The notes beneath the pieces were generated by a model. It was not told the origin of the DNA and did not search any database. It was given only the letters and a program-made list of their open reading frames with translations. Positions 42,806 through 53,304 of a stretch of 64,000 nucleotides of DNA are shown in pieces; the first letter of the stretch is position 1; every line of letters begins with the position of its first letter. The stretch lies in NCBI RefSeq assembly GCF_035046485.1, contig NC_085138.1:291196256-291260255 (forward strand), given 5' to 3'. Both the position numbers and the translations under genes were made by a program. This DNA comes from Aedes albopictus (taxonomy: Eukaryota; Arthropoda; Insecta; Diptera; Culicidae).

Positions 42806-43707
42806 CACTGCAAAAAAATCTGAACGTTACCTGTAACGTAAATCGAAATGCAATGTAATATGAAATCATGTAAACGACATTTCGACATAACTTTCCATTT
42901 CATTTAGTGGAATTGACCGAAGCATGTCTCCATCCTTAACGTTAAGTTGCTTTTGCATTAATATATGATGTTGATTCTACATACGCATTTAATCACATGG
43001 AACATTCTGTCACGAAGGAACAATCACATTAGATGTCTTCTAACTTTACATGATTGAAATGTAAAGTTGACTGAATGTCAAACCAAAGATGGCGGCGATG
43101 TAAACAAATCGTTCGTCGGGTGAAGAAGTTGATCGATCTATAAATATTTCATTGCGACCAGATTTTCTGTAAGTATTTCTATAATTTATTCATGTATTAC
43201 ATTTTAAACAAATCTCATTGATATGTGCTTCAGGTGAATCCAAATGAGAAGAAAAAAGCATCAGCGCAGCAGCCGCCGTCGCCGCCGCAGCAACAGCAGC
43301 AGCAGCAGCAGCTAGAAACGGCAAGCAGAAGAGGTGTCACCTTTTCGTACATCTTTCGCTAGAAATAACGCATCAGGTGTTCAGGATGCGGTTATGTTTT
43401 TATAATATGTGAAAAAATGCCTGGCAAATTTACTTTTGATTATTGAATTATTGATCCGCAAATAAATGATTCACAAACAAATAATGTCAGACGCAAATGT
43501 TTTCATTTCGATATATTTATCCAAGAAATCCGGATACCCATACGGCAGCGATAGAACAAATGCAATTTACAGGTGTGCATTAAGTTTACATGATGACCAA
43601 TAAAAACAAAAATAATAATAAAATAGCATGTAAATATACATCATATATCACGCTCCAATTATGTGCATGATATATGATGTAAATGTACACTAATTTTTCG
43701 AACTGTG
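42806..43707 (-). mobile_element. 902-bp element, copy 3, inverted
   Basis: Inverse of copies 1 and 2 and the same length. Read on the plus strand here it contains CGACCAGATTTTCT, an intron-like unit GTAAGTATTT...GTGCTTCAG (43169-43233, 65 bp), then an open frame VNPNEKKKASAQQPPSPP, eight Gln and LETASRRGVTFSYIFR, stop. Donor, acceptor and pyrimidine content are good, so the core may be a captured piece of a host gene. TG lies on both flanks. The insertion splits sequence that reads ...AAATATG/TGAACAATAG. Confidence 0.8.
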
Positions 43708-44187
43708 TGTGAACAATAGATCACGTTCATAAAAGATGATTGCACTCATTTAAAGTTCACATTTTGCTCAAATTATGATACAAATAAATCATTTTCCTTA
43801 AAATTTCGGCTTCCTTGCACCCTATTTCGCCATAGTGTACCAGTTATGGCAAATCCCATAAGGAATGCATGTAAATAGTGCGAAGTGGAACCGAAATTAA
43901 AAAGTATGTCCATAATTGGTACAGGGTTCCTATCATTGGCACACGCCGTAATAAATAGAGCGATTCCAAGCAACAGCATCAAAATTAAGGAAATTTTTTA
44001 ATTCATGATTTTCTATTGAACTGAAACTTTGCACAGTTTTTCAGTTCCATCTAAATCGCCATTTTCCGATATCAAATTTTTATTTTGAATCACGACTAAC
44101 TTTTCAAAAGGGTGTATGTGAAAATGGTTCAAAAATATTCAAAAATCTGCACAGCCAAAATGGTTCGTTCGATTGCTATGAATTTTT

Positions 44188-44823
44188 CAGCAAAGTTAGA
44201 TAGCTAAATGGTGATTCCTAAGAAAATATACACTGTAAAAAAAAATCTTTTTCAACATTAAAAAATATCATTTTTGTCACAAAAACTCAAATATCTCAAA
44301 ACCCTATCTTTTTACCAACGTAATTTTTTTAGGGAAGACGGTCCATTGTATTAGCAATCTACCATAAAAATTTGGTGATGGTAAACTAATAAACAAAAAA
44401 GTTATAACATTTCAAACATTTCACAATTTTCACATTTGGTAAATATTTTTTTTCTGTGTAAATAATTTCGGTCAGAAATCGCAGTTTGATGCTGATTTTA
44501 TTGTTCAGCAAAGTTAGGTAACTAAATGGTGATTCCTAAGAAAATATACACTGTGAAAAAAATCGTTTTTTTAACATTAAAAAATATCATTTTTGTCACA
44601 AAAACTCAAATATCTCAAAACCCTATCTTTTTACCAACGTAATTTTTTAGGGAAAACGGTCCATTGTATTAGCAATCTACCATAAAAATTTGGTGATGAT
44701 GAACTAATTAACAAAAAAGTTATGACAATTCAAACATTTCACAATTTTCTCATTTAGTAATATTATTTTTAGTGTAAATTATTTCGGCCGGAAATCGCAG
44801 TTTGATGCTGATTTTATTGTTAA
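44188..44823 (+). repeat. Two direct 318-bp units; inverted copy at 46200-46515
   Basis: Both units begin CAGCAAAGTTAG.TA.CTAAA (44188, 44506) and carry ACACTGT(A/G)AAAAAA, TCAAATATCTCAAAACCCTA and AACGGTCCATTGTATTAGCA (or close). The inverse at 46200-46515 has AGGGTTTTGAGATATTTGAG and GAATCATCATTTAGTTATCT. The frame content is nil. Confidence 0.8.
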
Positions 44824-44941
44824 TGGCCTTGCGTGAGTTAAACAAGCTGTTTTTATTATGTATTATGTATATTATATGTACAGTAATGTTCCGATTATAT
44901 CACGCCCTCCGCGCATTAGTCGTTTAGTCATTAATTTGCTG

Positions 44942-45402
44942 TTACATTTGAGGACAAGTGTTTTCCATCTTCTTCAAGATGAATGTTGAAAGCGTGCTTT
45001 GCAACGTTAAACATATTGAAATGGGTATAGATGTTGAAGTATATTTCGAAGCATTTTTGAAAAGGGGCGTGATTAAATTGTTTAAACAGATGTCGCTAAT
45101 GGTACGGTGGCATGACTCTCTGCACTTCTGGCAATTTCTCAGTTGTTGTCGTTTCGAACATCCTGCGCCCTGCTTTACCGATGATATACAGATGGCTCGT
45201 TTGTCAAAGTCTAGACGACAGGACGTGCAAATGCGTAAATTTGTATTCAATTTGGGCATAACCAGTCTCTTTCAGTTTATCTATGGTGCTTTCGGTGAGA
45301 TTTCGTAACTCTTTTGAACATTTTTTTTTCATCAAACGGTCTACAAGAGAGCGTTGAGTTGAAGACCTTTGAGAAAGCGACTGTTCATGTTGTTCGTTAG
45401 AT
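44942..45402 (-). pseudogene. Broken coding stretch, possibly transposon-encoded, cysteine-rich
   Basis: From 45402 leftwards the minus strand is open: SLVDRLMKKKCSKELRNLTE then STIDKLKETGYAQIEYKFTH. Near 45250 the protein-like signal moves to the next frame: LRICTSCRLDFDKRAIC, then CSKRQQLRNCQKCRESC and stop at 44942. The many C-x2-C pairs suggest zinc binding. I do not recognise the family. One frameshift separates the two halves, so it is probably a relic. A plus-strand frame (44958-45308) overlaps it and is judged the shadow. Confidence 0.35.
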
Positions 45403-45546
45403 TATAATAAACAAAATCACTTATTAGTTTTAACTGACTAGTTTGGTAATGTTTGCTTGGCTGAAGAAAAAAATTGCTATAAAATTTTTAATATCCATAG
45501 CGGTAGTATTTTTTTGCTTTTACGTGAGCAGTGTCATGGTATGTAT

Positions 45547-45805
45547 ACATACAAACAAACGTAACACTGACGAAATTTTCATTGACCACGCCTTTAACGA
45601 TCATTTTGAATCTTGGTTGTGGCTTTCATAACCAGAAGAGTGCCCATCGTTTTCTTTGCGGTTGACGTTTCACACTAGCGCCTTCTGATGACGATATTGC
45701 ACAACGCAGTGTTTCGTGAAACATTTCCACCAGGTAGTGGTAGTGTGAACTGGGCGATGGATTTTCACGAAAATTGTTCTAGGCGTTTCATCTGTTTGTC
45801 TGTGG
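45547..45805. mobile_element. MITE, CCACAGACAAACAGACG family, copy 2
   Basis: 259 bp, reversed relative to 10771-11035 (shared TGGTAGTGTGAACTGGGCGA, GGCTTTCA, GATATTGCACAACGCAGTG or their complements). The right end GTCTGTTTGTC.GTGG is intact, the left end worn. Flanks TATGTAT at 45540-45546 and 45806-45812 form a 7-bp target duplication. Confidence 0.75.
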
Positions 45806-47219
45806 TATGTATCTCTCATGCATTTGTTGTTGTTGAAGTTACTCGCATTCTTCCGATCATAAAGTCTGTTCTCTAAGAGGTATTTTTTTTTGCAGATCAA
45901 CTAGACGTATACGCGTATATATAAAACTTTTATTATGCAGCTTTCGCCTTAAAAATAAGTTTAATTTTATTTTTCTTATGATCAACAGCTTTTCAACAAT
46001 ATGAAGGGATTTTTTCACCAGTCACGTACAATAAAAAGTATGACTTTCTCAATATTTTTGATCACAACACTGGATCGCGTCTAAGTTTCAAATAGATACT
46101 ATAGTAATTATGAATTATCAAACAAAAATATCATGAAAACAACTTGTTTAATTCAGGCGGTAGCCTTTGCAATAAAATCAGCATCAAAATATAATTGTCG
46201 AAATAAGTAACACAGAAAAATTTTTTTTTTTGTTACTAAATGTAAAAATTGTGAAATGTTTGAAATGTCATAACTTTTTTATTTATCAGTTTACCATCAC
46301 CAAAATTTTATGGAAGATAGCTGATATAATGGACCATTTTTCCTAAAAAATTGACGTTGGTAAAAAGATAGGGTTTTGAGATATTTGAGTTTTTGTGACA
46401 AAGATCATATTTTTTTAAAGTAAAAAAAGAATTTTTTTACAGTGTATATTTTCTAAGGAATCATCATTTAGTTATCTAACTTTGCTGAAAAATTCATAAC
46501 AATCGAACAATCCGTTTTTGCTGTACAGCTTTTAGAATATTTTTGAACTATTTTCGCATACACCCTTTTCGTGAGTGAATATGAAGGTTTGATATCAAAA
46601 AATGGCGATTTAGATGATATTGAAAAACTGTGCAAAGTTTCAGATATTTTTGAAATGGTCGCTCAGGATCGACTGACATGACTCCGTGGAATTCCTCAAT
46701 AGTAAAAGTGGGTTTGGCTCAGATTTTATATTTTTCCTGTAAAGTATGAAAACAAATCTATCATTTGACATATCGACGACATTCGTCGGTCTTCTTCTTA
46801 TTTTTGTAGAAGTAGTTTTCCTTAGGTAGTGCGATAACTGGTACAGGCACCCTATAACAAATTCCGACTGTATTTACAACCATGCACAATATGTAAGCGA
46901 CTTGGGGAAAAAACACCTCCAGAGGGTTGAACTTTGATTTTCTAGTAGAGTATTTTTTTATTTATTGTACCGACTCTTCGAACCCTCTAAGCAGAATACC
47001 CTCCTCGAATGAGTGTAATCAGTTTTGTAGCTTTTAATTCCGAGCCGGGCTCAACAGACGGGGAACGATTTTCACATAATCCGGTCAAATTGTGTGATTT
47101 GTGGACGACATGGACATTATCGCCAGAATATTTGGAACGGTGGCAGAGCTGTACACCTGCCTGAAACGCGAAGCGGCAAAGGCCGGACTGGTGGTGAATG
47201 CCTCAAAAACATATTTCGC

Positions 47220-47493
47220 CATAGTGTACCAGATATGGCTAATCCCATAAGGAAAACATGTAAATAGTGCGAAATGGAACCCAAATTAACAAATGTGTCC
47301 ATAACTGGTACAGGGTTCCTATCATTGGCACACGCCGTAATAAATACTAAAAGTTGTTTTGGCTCGGTTTCTATATTTTTCCTGTAAAGTATGAAAACTA
47401 ATCTATCATTTGACATATCGATGACATTCGTCGGCCTTATTTTTGTAGAAATAGTTTTCCTTAGGTAGTGTGATAAATGGTACAGGCACCCTA
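47220..47493. mobile_element. Short deletion derivative of the 3-kb element
   Basis: Left part (CATAGTGTACCAGATATGGC ... CACACGCCGTAATAAAT) equals the left end of 43833-46855; right part (TTTTCCTGTAAAGTATGAAA ... GGTACAGGCACCCTA) equals its right end. They are joined at about 47345. Confidence 0.65.
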
Positions 47494-47870
47494 CATTGGA
47501 ACCTATTTTTATGCACATGGCTGGGACTGCATAAATTAAAAAAGGCAAAAAGAGGCATAAATTAAGGACAGACTTGTTAGAATCCCAAAATGGCCGCCAC
47601 AATGGCCGACTTGGGCACCTACTCACGATTTCGAGGGCACAAATCCCTTCGTAAACAAAATCAGCGTCCCTGAGCTTCTAATTTTAAGCTATGTAATTAC
47701 AAGTGAGTAAGTGCAGAATAATAAAATACATTGTTGTTTGAAGCTTGCTTCTTGAGATATATGCGTCTGAAATGTAGATGTACTGCACTGTTGAAGCGGG
47801 ATTTCAAGACGTTTGTCCTTAAGTTTGGGCTTTAATTAGGGTATCTAGTTCGCGAGAACAGGTCTTCCTC
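47494..47870. other. Fragment related to the 60.45-kb MITE
   Basis: GCCACAATGGCCGACTTGGG CACCTACTCACG (47590-47630) is the complement of CGTGAGTAGGGGACCAAGTC GGCCATTGTGG near 60670. Nothing else recognised. Confidence 0.45.
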
Positions 47871-48360
47871 CTGGGCAGTTGAGGTGGGGCTAAGGGGGTT
47901 TCCAGAAAGTTCCCGAATATGCCAAAAAGGGGGTTCCAAGGAGCTTCAGGAGCGTTTTAAGGGGTTGTCTCGGGAGATTTAAGGAGCCTTTTAAGGGCGT
48001 TCTGTCAGGATTTTTGGTGTTTTCATGGGATTACGGGGAATTCAGGGGTATTTCAATAGTATTAAGTGGGTTTCAGGGGCGTTCCAAGGGGCTTTAGTGG
48101 GACTTCAAGGGATCTCAGGAGCCTTCGAAGGGTGTTGCAAGGGGTTTGAGGGGCGTTTTAAGGTATTTCAAAGTAATTTCAGAGTGATTTGAGAGAGTTT
48201 CAGGGTGTTTCAAGAACATTTCAAAAGCGTTCCTAGAGGTTTAAGGGGCATTTGATGGAATTTCAGGGGCATTTCAAGGGGTTTTCAGGTTTGTTCCAGG
48301 GTCGTATCAGGGGGTTCCAAACAATCTTTAATTCAAAAGGTATTTCAGGGGCGCTTTAAA
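47870..48360 (+). repeat. G-rich degenerate minisatellite (TTTCAGGGGCATTTCAAGGG)
   Basis: Variants of a 15-20-bp unit with GGGG cores over 490 bp on the plus strand. Confidence 0.7.
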
Positions 48361-49130
48361 AGATATTATGATGGGGTCACTAAAAATCCTTTGAAACTTC
48401 CTGAAATGCATACAAGATTCCCCTGAAACCTCCACGACCCCATGTAATGCACCTAAGTCGATCTGAAGCCCCCGAAAACTTGTCCGTAATGCTTCCATAA
48501 TGCCTCTGACTCCCGCCGAAAATGCTCTGAAACTTCCTAAAATGCCCCCAAAACCCCCCTTTAACCCCCTTGACCCTATGCAACTCACCTGAATGGCTAC
48601 AGAACCCCCGAAAACTCCTCGTAACGCTTAAGTAACGCCTCTGAAGCCCTCAGAAGAAGCTCTGAAATGCCCTGAAATGCCTCCAAAATTCCCCTTAAAC
48701 CCCCTCGGACCCCATGTAATGCACCTGAGAAGCTCCGCTCCCCCGGAAAACTCCTCCGTAACGCTTCCGTAACGCCTCTGAATCACGCCGAAAATTGTTT
48801 GAAACATCCTGCAATGCTTCCAAAATCCTCCTTAAGTCATGTAACGCACATGAGACGCTCCGAAACCTCTGAAAACTTCTCCGTAACGCTTCCGTAACAC
48901 CTCTGAATCCCGCCGCAAATGCTGTGAAACTTCCTAAAATGCCTCCAAAAATCCTCCTGAACCAAAACCTCTAAAAACGCCTCCGCAACGCCTCTGACAC
49001 CAGCGTTAAATGCTCTGACACTTCCTAAAATGACTCCGAAACCCCCTTAAGACCCACTCAGACCCCATGTAACGCACATGAAACCTTCGGAAACGTACCT
49101 GTAACCTTCCTTTGCTCTCCTCTGCAAACA
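48360..49130. repeat. Satellite-like array, units about 125-135 bp
   Basis: Each unit has CCCATGTAA(T/C)GCAC(C/A)TGAG, CTCCG.AACC..CGAAAACT, CCGTAACGCTTCCGTAACGC, CTCTGAATCCCGCCG and AATGCTCTGAAACTTCCTAA. Unit marks at about 48447, 48580, 48714, 48838 and 49065. The minus-strand frames at 48328-48588 come from it. Confidence 0.75.
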
Positions 49131-49139
49131 TTCCTTAGC

Positions 49140-49629
49140 CGCCGTTGCAACAGTCAGAGCCGTAGCGTGGTCTCATGGCGCCCTTGGCAAGCATCCAGAT
49201 TGGCGCCCCACGACAATTGAACATTGTTAATTTGCAGAAAATGTGATTATTCATTTTTATTCTCAAAGTGTCTTTCGTTGGATTTTGATGTTCTGAAGAA
49301 ACTAATTCCCCTAGATTTTTTATTGTGTTTTTCCGCTTGATAGAGTTTTAGAGGTTTTCAGGGATCCTCTAAAGGTCTATTATACAAATTATAATAATTT
49401 ATTCAATTGGTTTTAACAGAATTTTCTATTAGCTGTACGAAAGTTTTCTTATGAAGTATAATCAAAGTATTTCATGAAAATCTTTAACGCATTTTTCAGT
49501 TAATATTAGATGCATCATGGACATGGACAAATAACAGGAGGAAATCCCGAAGAGATCTATAACTTTTTGTTGAAATCTTTGGAAAAAAAAATCCTGCTGA
49601 ACCACTGAATGAAATTATGCTAGAATCTA
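49140..49629. other. No gene recognised
   Basis: AT-rich sequence; a minus frame at 49496-49747 has no motif. Confidence 0.35.
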
Positions 49630-51021
49630 CAGGGGATGGCCAAAATGTTTGGGATAGGCAACTTTTTTTTCTCTCACAAAAAAGTTCAACATGCTGTAAC
49701 TTTTCATAGAGTGCATCAAATATTCTCAAATTTTGACTGTTTGTCAACCTATTATATGTGCATCATTGGTACAAATTTGAGCTCGATTGGTTAATCTTTC
49801 GCGAAGTTATCACCGTTCTGGTAAAACACTATTTTTAGACTACTAATTTTTGAACTGTCATATCTCGGAGACCAGGGAACCGAATTGAATGAAATTTTGA
49901 ACTTTTATCTCCAATATGCTAATGCTTGAAAATCATTGAAAACATGGGTACTTTTTGAACGTTGAAAAAAGTTACGATGGATTGACACTAGACTGGCCCA
50001 AATACAAAAATGTCGAAAACTTCTACGGGGCACCCTCTAGAATCGTGCCTTTAGATGAGAAGAACAATCTGTGAAATATTCAGCTCAATCGGTTGAAAAT
50101 TGAGCTGGCGCAAACGAGTTGAAGATTTGTATGGGATGTTCAGTCCAAACATCGGAAATTGGATGACCTCTAGTCCCTCATTCACTACGCCGGTTTGCCG
50201 AGTTCGATTTGGCTCAGAATTGTAAGAATGGTAGTTGATACCCTAAAGAACAACTTTGTAGAAGATCAAAACATGATAAAACTTAATTTAGTTGCGGTTT
50301 CGGCCAACGAAAGCAGGATGAGGACATCTTCCCCCGTTTACTCTCGGTTGTTATATGCAGCACGTGTTTGAAGGTCGTAGCTTCCGCGCTACATCACAGG
50401 CAGCTATGTAATTCTTCATTGTCTCGATGCCCATTCACGTGCGTGAGCAATGGAAATACAGGACAACATAGCCGCCTATGATGTAATGCGCAAGTTATAA
50501 CGAAAAACACGTGTTGCATTTAACAACCGAGAGTAAACTGGGGAAGATGTCCTCATCCTGCTTTCGTTAGCCGAAATTTGCGCCAGCTCAATTTTCAACC
50601 GATTGAGCAGAATCTTTCACAGATTGTTCTTCTCATCCAAAGGCACGATTCTAGAGGGTGCCCAAAACTTTTCTTTCGCATCATACAAATGTGGGCCGGT
50701 CTAATTGACACTTTTTGGATCTTTTTCGAAAAAATGCATTTTTTTACATCAATGTCATTAAATTTTATTTTTTGATATCCAAAGATTTTCTACTTCTGTT
50801 CATAATATATCTACAAAAAGAAATATTAGAGCCTATTTGGATCAAAGAAAGAACACATTTAGTAATTTTTGTGCAGTATTGTAAATTTGACTCATTTTCG
50901 TCTAAATGGGTGAAAATGTCAAACCATCATAATTTTTTTCAACGTTTAAAAAGTATCTTTGTTCTGATGAATTTTCAAGCATTATTATATTGTTGATAAC
51001 ACCGTTCAACACTAAATTTTG

Positions 51022-51763
51022 TTATGGGATGTGAAAAAAAATAATAGGGGTTTGGGACCCTAGAAGTGTCATAGTGAAAGAATTTTTGAAAAATATTGGA
51101 CCGGGCCTTCACAGTTTAAAACCGAAGTTTGTATGGAGAACTTGGGGTGTTCAATAGGAAGCAATCAGTGAAGTACTAGATTGAAAGTAGTGAGCTGGAT
51201 TTTTGTATGGTGAGATGATCAATTCTCCGTTTCTGCAATGAAATGGTGCAAACAGCTTGGGCTATATGATTTCTTACCTAACTTGATGCTGTTTGAGCAA
51301 AAGGTTGGGTAACTGTGTTGTTGTATTATTTATTTCTTACAACTTCAACAACCCAGTTACTCAAAGTTTTGCTCAAACAGCATCAAATTAGGCAAGAAAT
51401 CATATAACCCAAGCTGTTTGCACCATTTCATTGCAGAAACGGAGAATTGATCATCTCACCATACAAAAATCCGGCTCACTACTTTCAATCTAGTACTTCA
51501 CTGTTTGCTTCCTATTGATATGTGCATTAGAACGCGCTGTGCATATTTTTAGGCGTTAAACAATAACGAAACTAACCCAAATACCGAAAACGCCTAAAAA
51601 TATGCACGGCACATTCTAATGCACATATCAATTGAACACCCCAAGTTCTGCATACAAACTTCGGTTTTTAAACTGTGAAGGCCCGGTCCAATATTTTTCA
51701 AAAATTCTTTCACTATGACACTTCTAGGGTCCCAAACCCCTGTTATTTTTTTTCATCCCATAA
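51022..51763. mobile_element. 742-bp palindromic element with 12-bp target duplication
   Basis: Almost the whole element is one inverted repeat starting TTATGGGATGTGAAAAAAAA and ending with the complement. The arms include GGTTTGGGACCCTAGAAGTG, TTGGACCGGGCCTTCACAGT, AGTACTAGATTGAAAGTAGT and TCAATTCTCCGTTTCTGCAA. Centre near 51335-51350. Flanked by CACTAAATTTTG at 51010-51021 and 51764-51775. Confidence 0.85.
51516..51630. mobile_element. 115-bp palindromic MITE nested in the right arm
   Basis: Ends TGATATGTGCATTAG / CTAATGCACATATCA, inner block ATATTTTTAGGCGTT / AACGCCTAAAAATAT. It splits CCTAT/TGAACACC, which is intact on the left arm of the host palindrome. Flanked by AT, or by ATTGA if the ends are taken shorter. 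Confidence 0.85.
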
Positions 51764-51829
51764 CACTAAATTTTGTAAAATTTTGTCAAGCAGTGTAATC
51801 TAATAAAGCCGTTTTGGAGAAATATTCGC

Positions 51830-52110
51830 AGGAATATTTTGAATAATTTCCGACTATATTCCTAGATTACTTCCTGATAGCCTCCCTGGAGAAATTTCTA
51901 AGGAAATCCTTCGAGAAATTTCATGAAAAATCTCCAAAAGAATTTTGAATATTTCAAAGAATTCCTGAAAAAAATTTCCGTACGAATTTCAGGAGAAATT
52001 CTTTTAAAAAATTTCAAAGAAATCCCTAGAAGAATTTCTGAAATAATTTTTGAAAGACTTTATGAAAGAACCTTAACAAGAAATTCCGAAGAAAAACCTG
52101 GTGAAATTTG
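51830..52110 (+). repeat. GAATTTC/AAAGAATTTC minisatellite patch
   Basis: Units such as GGAGAAATTTCTAAGGAAAT and AAGAATTTCTGAAATAATTT; A-rich end of the family at 27.1-29.4 kb. The 63-codon plus frame is derived from it. Confidence 0.6.
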
Positions 52111-52550
52111 TTGATGATTCCTAAAATATTGAATTTGTTTTGAGGAAATATTAATAAAAAGTAGTTTACGTCAAAACTCACTTATAGTTGGGTAAATACG
52201 ACTTGATAGGTTGCGCTAGTTTTGCAAGAGTTTAATCCCTAATAAACACAAAGTTTTTTCAACAATTGTATGAACTGAAATCTTATATAAAAAATGCAGT
52301 GGCATACGTGGGACCGCACCCCAAGTAACACCGCTTGTTACATAACAGTTAAAAAGACACTTCTACAACTTATTCAGAAGTATTTTTCTTGTTTATTTGA
52401 CTTGAAATTGAACACCTATATCATCAAAACAGCGCAAAAAATGGCGGCTTATAAAACATCTTACAAGATCTATAAGATGTATTTAAATACTCTTATAGTA
52501 CTGAAAATGACGTCCTCAGTACGTGAAATTGGACACTTGTGTAGTTATTA
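52111..52550. other. Target region of the BEL element, no gene
   Basis: AT-rich; an 85-codon frame (52294-52551) is unrecognised. It ends in the GTTAT target site. Confidence 0.35.
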
Positions 52551-52555
52551 GTTAT

Positions 52556-52893
52556 TGTCTCGACAGGATCACACTTCGAACGGATTTCGGATTATGCACT
52601 GAACTTCGACCCGCGGTTTATTAATTAAACGACACTTTTATTGCGTTAGAGAAAAACTGGCTCGGTACAACCGGAATGATTTTATTTGTTCTTCAAAACG
52701 ATCGCGGTAGAACGGTAGGTGCACGCGCACGGGCGATCTGTGGATAACTAACTGCTAATGGTTTGTACTCTATAGCGTGTACCTACAGCTGATGAGATTC
52801 GGGTTGATCGGGAGTAATGAGATTAAAGAGAGATTCTCTTGTGGAACATATGCTAGGGTGTTAGGGTGTGACAAATTCAAATGTGTATAAACA
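52556..52893 (-). repeat. 3' LTR of the BEL element
   Basis: On the minus strand it starts TGTTTATACACATTTG and ends ATCCTGTCGAGACA (TG...CA ends). Purine-rich AAGGTGGGCGGTA abuts it on the internal side and is the likely polypurine tract. Confidence 0.92.
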
Positions 52894-53304
52894 TACCGCC
52901 CACCTTGGAATCTCGGCGATTTCAACTACTCTACATCTACACTAAACCTTACTGCTACACTGGCTCCCGCTACTGAAACAAGGGATGACGCCGGCGGTAC
53001 GAAACCGACGACTGCTCTTCTTCTGTTGAAGTTAACTGCCAACGACTGTCGACTCGATGACGATGATCTCGGGTGTTCGACGACTGCTCTACTGCGAATA
53101 CTGCTGCTGTTCCTTCTACGGTTCTGCCAACACGGTGCACTTGAGGGCTGATACGACTGGCTACCACGGTTGTGGTTGTTTGACACGGATGACCGAACAC
53201 GAATCCGCTGGACGGTTGTCCCACAGACGGATCGCCGGCAATCCCACGGACGGAAATACGATTGTCCCACGGCCAGATGCCGCGGATCTACGATGGGAAG
53301 GCTA

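Larger units (their letters stand above)
43833..46855. mobile_element. About 3-kb DNA element with TACCAGTTAT ends
   Basis: The left end ATAGTGTACCAGTTATGGC and the complement of the right end ATAGGGTGCCTGTACCAGTT (ATCGC follows) align over about 38 bp. The same two end regions (left about 135 bp, right about 165 bp) are joined directly in the short copy at 47220-47493. Inside are long inverted repeats (44015-44820 vs 46200-46650) around a broken coding stretch (44942-45402, minus). A MITE (45547-45805) is nested. Confidence 0.5.
49630..51800. mobile_element. Large fold-back element, CAGGGGATGGCCAAAAT family
   Basis: The left terminus CAGGGGATGGCCAAAATGTT follows TA. Arms about 49840-50378 and 50495-51020 are inverted: TTGAACGTTGAAAAAAGTTA; GGCACCCTCTAGAATCGTGCC; AACAATCTGTGAAA; CGGTTGAAAATTGAGCTGGCG; AAAGCAGGATGAGGACATCT. 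The far end is displaced by a palindromic insertion (51022-51763). It shares sequence with 32643-33555. No transposase frame. Confidence 0.65.

Noticed and set aside
44958..45308. 116-codon plus-strand frame as the real gene
   Set aside because: The minus strand has a longer two-part protein-like signal with C-x2-C pairs; the plus frame shows no motif. Not fully excluded.
48328..48588. Gly-rich frames on the minus strand
   Set aside because: Derived from the satellite-like array.
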